Below, one piece after another: positions 62,876 through 64,000 of a stretch of 64,000 nucleotides of DNA. The notes beneath the pieces were generated by a model. That model saw nothing but the letters and a program-made list of their open reading frames with translations, searched no databases and had not been told where the DNA came from. The stretch lies in assembly GCA_022712895.1 (NCBI GenBank), contig JAFLJS010000036.1, positions 1 to 64,000 on the forward strand. The letters run 5' to 3'. The DNA is from Desulfocapsa sp. GTDB taxonomy: Bacteria > Desulfobacterota > Desulfobulbia > Desulfobulbales > Desulfocapsaceae. Numbering within the stretch: the stretch's first letter is position 1; the number at the start of each line of letters is the position of its first letter. The position numbers and the translations under genes are program-made.

Positions 62876-64000
62876 TTAATGATTCATCTGATCAAAGAAT
62901 TCTTGATTTGTTTCGGTCTGCCTCAACTTATCGAGCAGAAACTCCATACCACTAGCGGGATTCATAGAGGCCAGCAGCTTACGTAATATCCACACACGAT
63001 TGAGGATATCGGGAGCCAAAAGCAAATCTTCTTTACGGGTACCTGAACGCTTCACATCAATGGCCGGATAAATACGTCTGTCCGACATTTTTCTGTCAAG
63101 CACGACTTCCATATTACCGGTACCTTTGAATTCCTCAAAAATCACGTCGTCCATGCGACTTCCAGTTTCGACAAGAGCTGAAGCAACGATGGTTAAACTA
63201 CCGCCATCTTCAATATTTCTAGCTGCACCAAAAAAACGTTTGGGGCGAAGTAATGCATTGGCTTCAACACCACCGGAAAGGATCTTGCCACTGGAAGGTG
63301 TTACAGTATTGTAAGCCCTTGCCAGACGGGTGATGCTATCAAGTAAAATCACAACATCTTTGTTATGCTCAACCAGACGTTTTGCCTTCTCGATAACCAT
63401 CTCTGCCACTTGAATATGGCGCTGAGGAGGTTCATCAAAGGTGGAACTGACAACTTCAGCAGTGGTTACCGTACGCTCCATTTCAGTTACCTCTTCAGGA
63501 CGCTCATCAATCAGCAAGATAATGAGATATATCTCTTTATGATTACGGGCAATGGAGTTTGCAAGTTTTTGAATAAGGACAGTTTTACCGGTTCGTGGCG
63601 GAGCGACAATCAGGCCACGTTGTCCTTTTCCGAGGGGGCACATCATCTCCATAAGACGCATGGAGAAATTATCGGCCTGCCACTCCAGATTCAGCTTTTC
63701 ATCTGGATGAATAGGGGTCAGATTAGAAAAGACTGTTTTCTTCTTGGCGGCTGCAGGAGAATCAAAGTTCACAAACTCCACTTTAAGCAGAGCAAAATAG
63801 CGCTCACCATCTTTAGGAGCTCTAACCTGTCCTTCAATTGTATCACCTGTACGCAAGCCAAGGCGTCGTATCTGAGATGGTGATACATAGATATCATCAG
63901 GACCTGGCAGATAGTTATAATCAGGTGCCCGCAGGAAACCAAAACCATCCGGCAGGATTTCAAGAACACCGCTACCACGCATCTTCCCGTCCTTATCGGC
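62876..64000 (-). CDS. rho: Transcription termination factor Rho (partial, 5' end beyond window)
   Basis: A hexameric RNA helicase that ends transcription. The window holds the C-terminal 374 codons; the frame is open through position 64000 (ADKDGK before MRGSG), so the ATG at 63982 is internal. Present: the RNA-binding cold-shock-like domain with GFGFLR and [18 protein letters not shown], Walker A APPRTGKT, the Q-loop and R-loop, and SGGVEANAL. The usual Lys-Ala of the Walker region (PPKAGKT in E. coli) is Arg-Thr here, a common variant. Only an N-terminal segment of about 45 residues or more is missing. Confidence 0.96.
   Translation of the reverse strand, partial: ADKDGKMRGSGVLEILPDGFGFLRAPDYNYLPGPDDIYVSPSQIRRLGLRTGDTIEGQVRAPKDGERYFALLKVEFVNFDSPAAAKKKTVFSNLTPIHPDEKLNLEWQADNFSMRLMEMMCPLGKGQRGLIVAPPRTGKTVLIQKLANSIARNHKEIYLIILLIDERPEEVTEMERTVTTAEVVSSTFDEPPQRHIQVAEMVIEKAKRLVEHNKDVVILLDSITRLARAYNTVTPSSGKILSGGVEANALLRPKRFFGAARNIEDGGSLTIVASALVETGSRMDDVIFEEFKGTGNMEVVLDRKMSDRRIYPAIDVKRSGTRKEDLLLAPDILNRVWILRKLLASMNPASGMEFLLDKLRQTETNQEFFDQMNH

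Noticed and set aside
63982-63982. ATG near the right edge as the start of rho
   Set aside because: The frame is open to the window end and Rho normally has a further N-terminal domain, so this Met is internal.

Overview
The window looks like a core-genome stretch of a Gram-negative, largely anaerobic member of the Desulfobacterota, most likely near Desulfobulbales (Desulfotalea/Desulfocapsa-like). This is inferred from protein style, not from a search. Supporting content: a selenocysteine formate dehydrogenase with a hydrogenase-type NAD(P) module, an octaheme hydroxylamine-oxidoreductase-like cytochrome c, many sigma-54 activators and PAS/Cache histidine kinases, and a rho-rpmE-prfA-prmC-murA cluster. 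GC is moderate and genes are tightly packed. I saw no tRNA, rRNA, CRISPR array, prophage or complete insertion sequence.

Layout. 1-8 kb: a phosphohexomutase cut by the left edge, divergent from phosphoenolpyruvate synthase (ppsA, with a clear sigma-70 promoter and terminator); an MscS channel, a small Trm112-type protein and a MORN-repeat protein; then proC-nadK. 8-12 kb: a formate dehydrogenase operon whose first gene reads through an in-frame UGA at 8552-8554, followed by a textbook bacterial SECIS hairpin; the two following genes are an iron-sulfur subunit and a flavin/NAD(P) subunit of the kind found in group 3b hydrogenases. 12-20.6 kb: a sigma-54 two-component pair, a PHP phosphoesterase, thioredoxin, two lipoproteins (one FlgO-type), two small unknown genes and an L,D-transpeptidase. 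20.6-26.8 kb: phosphate locus, phoB-phoR divergent from phoU-pstC-pstA, with no pstS or pstB. 26.8-34.6 kb: accessory-looking stretch with a hybrid histidine kinase bracketed by two inverted copies of a dispersed repeat, a decayed LysE-type gene, a MotB/MotA-like pair and a pentapeptide-repeat lipoprotein. 34.7-53 kb: dnaE, a frameshifted diguanylate cyclase, a radical SAM/DUF2058 pair, an ABC-F ATPase, hslVU, xerC, xseB-ispA, dxs, a UDP-sugar epimerase and a class II aldolase. 53-64 kb: tatC, the octaheme cytochrome with a CRP/FNR-type operator, a GIY-YIG protein, a PilR/PilS-like pair, and the murA-prmC-prfA-rpmE-rho block cut by the right edge.

The most notable non-gene structure is a family of about 180-210 bp palindromic repeats with similar inverted ends. 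I found three near full-length copies (7.8, 26.9 and 30.4 kb) and two remnants (48.5 and 53.0 kb). Other points of interest are the large hairpin between xerC and hslV, a C11 tract in the MotB-like gene, a +1 frameshift in the GGDEF gene, and the TTGAC-N4-GTCAA palindrome placed about -42 upstream of the octaheme cytochrome gene.
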